Assembly (NCBI GenBank): GCA_902537665.1
Contig: CACBCE010000001.1
Span: 1 to 64,000, forward strand
Reading direction: 5' to 3'
Origin: an uncultured Pelagibacteraceae bacterium
Lineage (GTDB): Bacteria; Pseudomonadota; Alphaproteobacteria; Pelagibacterales; Pelagibacteraceae
DNA: 64,000 nt
Positions 63,574-64,000 of the stretch are shown piece by piece. Position numbers and translations under genes: made by a program. The notes under the pieces were generated by a model. It worked only from the letters and a program-made list of their open reading frames with translations. It was not told where the DNA came from and made no database searches. The first letter of the stretch is position 1; each line of letters starts with the position of its first letter.

Positions 63574-64000
63574 TTTTAAATTCGTACAATCTTAGTTGAG
63601 AAAAACCTTCAATTGTATTTTGAGGCATTTTCCAGCCTGTTAAATTAAGTAAATCGTTATAACTTGGCCTAGGATTGATTGCTGCATTTAAAACCCTCGA
63701 TGTAAAATAATATGTTGAAAAAAGCTCCTTGATACCAATTAATTTGATACCCCTAAAATTTGTTTTTTTTAATATTGAATCCTCTAAATATAGATTGTGC
63801 CATGGTTTTACAATTTTTTTTAATCTAAGTTTAATTCTCATATCATTAATTTTTTTTAAGCCATCGTTAGAACTTTCCATTAGAAGAATTTTAGTCTTTG
63901 GGTTTGAAAAAAATTTTAGTTGATTAATAAATTTTTTTTGATCATTCCATGAAGTTAAATTCTGAATTGATCTTTTGGTAATTATATAGTCAAATTTTAT
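63563..64000 (-). CDS. Putative class I methyltransferase C-terminal part (5' end beyond window)
   Basis: Frame is open through the window edge: ...FDYIITKRSIQNLTSWNDQKKFINQLKFFSNPKTKILLMESSNDGLKKINDMRIKLRLKKIVKPWHNLYLED... Confidence 0.6.
   Translation of the reverse strand: MKFDYIITKRSIQNLTSWNDQKKFINQLKFFSNPKTKILLMESSNDGLKKINDMRIKLRLKKIVKPWHNLYLEDSILKKTNFRGIKLIGIKELFSTYYFTSRVLNAAINPRPSYNDLLNLTGWKMPQNTIEGFSQLRLYEFKTKN

Overview
AT-rich, densely packed window from a streamlined alphaproteobacterium. Gene content and order (lnt-metK-nusA-infB-rbfA-rpsO-pnp-fabI-fabB-fabA-irr, ubiE-ubiB-coaBC-dut next to mutM-rpsT-dnaA-dnaN, thrS-infC-rpmI-rplT-pheST-lepA) look like SAR11/Pelagibacterales. Taxonomy is inferred from recognised proteins, not from a search. 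Most of the window is ordinary core genome: no rRNA, CRISPR array, transposase, integrase or phage module was seen. Two tRNAs (Leu-CAA, Arg-ACG) are present, plus about 50 recognisable CDSs and several small ORFs below the 60-aa cut-off of the supplied track. The best candidates for under-described biology are: (1) a 25-aa Lys/Arg/Ala-only microprotein gene with its own promoter, 5'UTR hairpin, strong SD and terminator, next to a CarD regulator with a Lys-rich extension; (2) an AceE-type pyruvate dehydrogenase E1 with an N-terminal lipoyl domain; (3) Irr/ICE-like palindromes on both sides of irr, one in front of katG; (4) a rimP-leader-like terminator directly in front of nusA in an operon lacking rimP; (5) a 59-aa Cys-rich microprotein with paired Fur-box-like repeats upstream. 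No clear novel multi-gene defence or mobile system was found.
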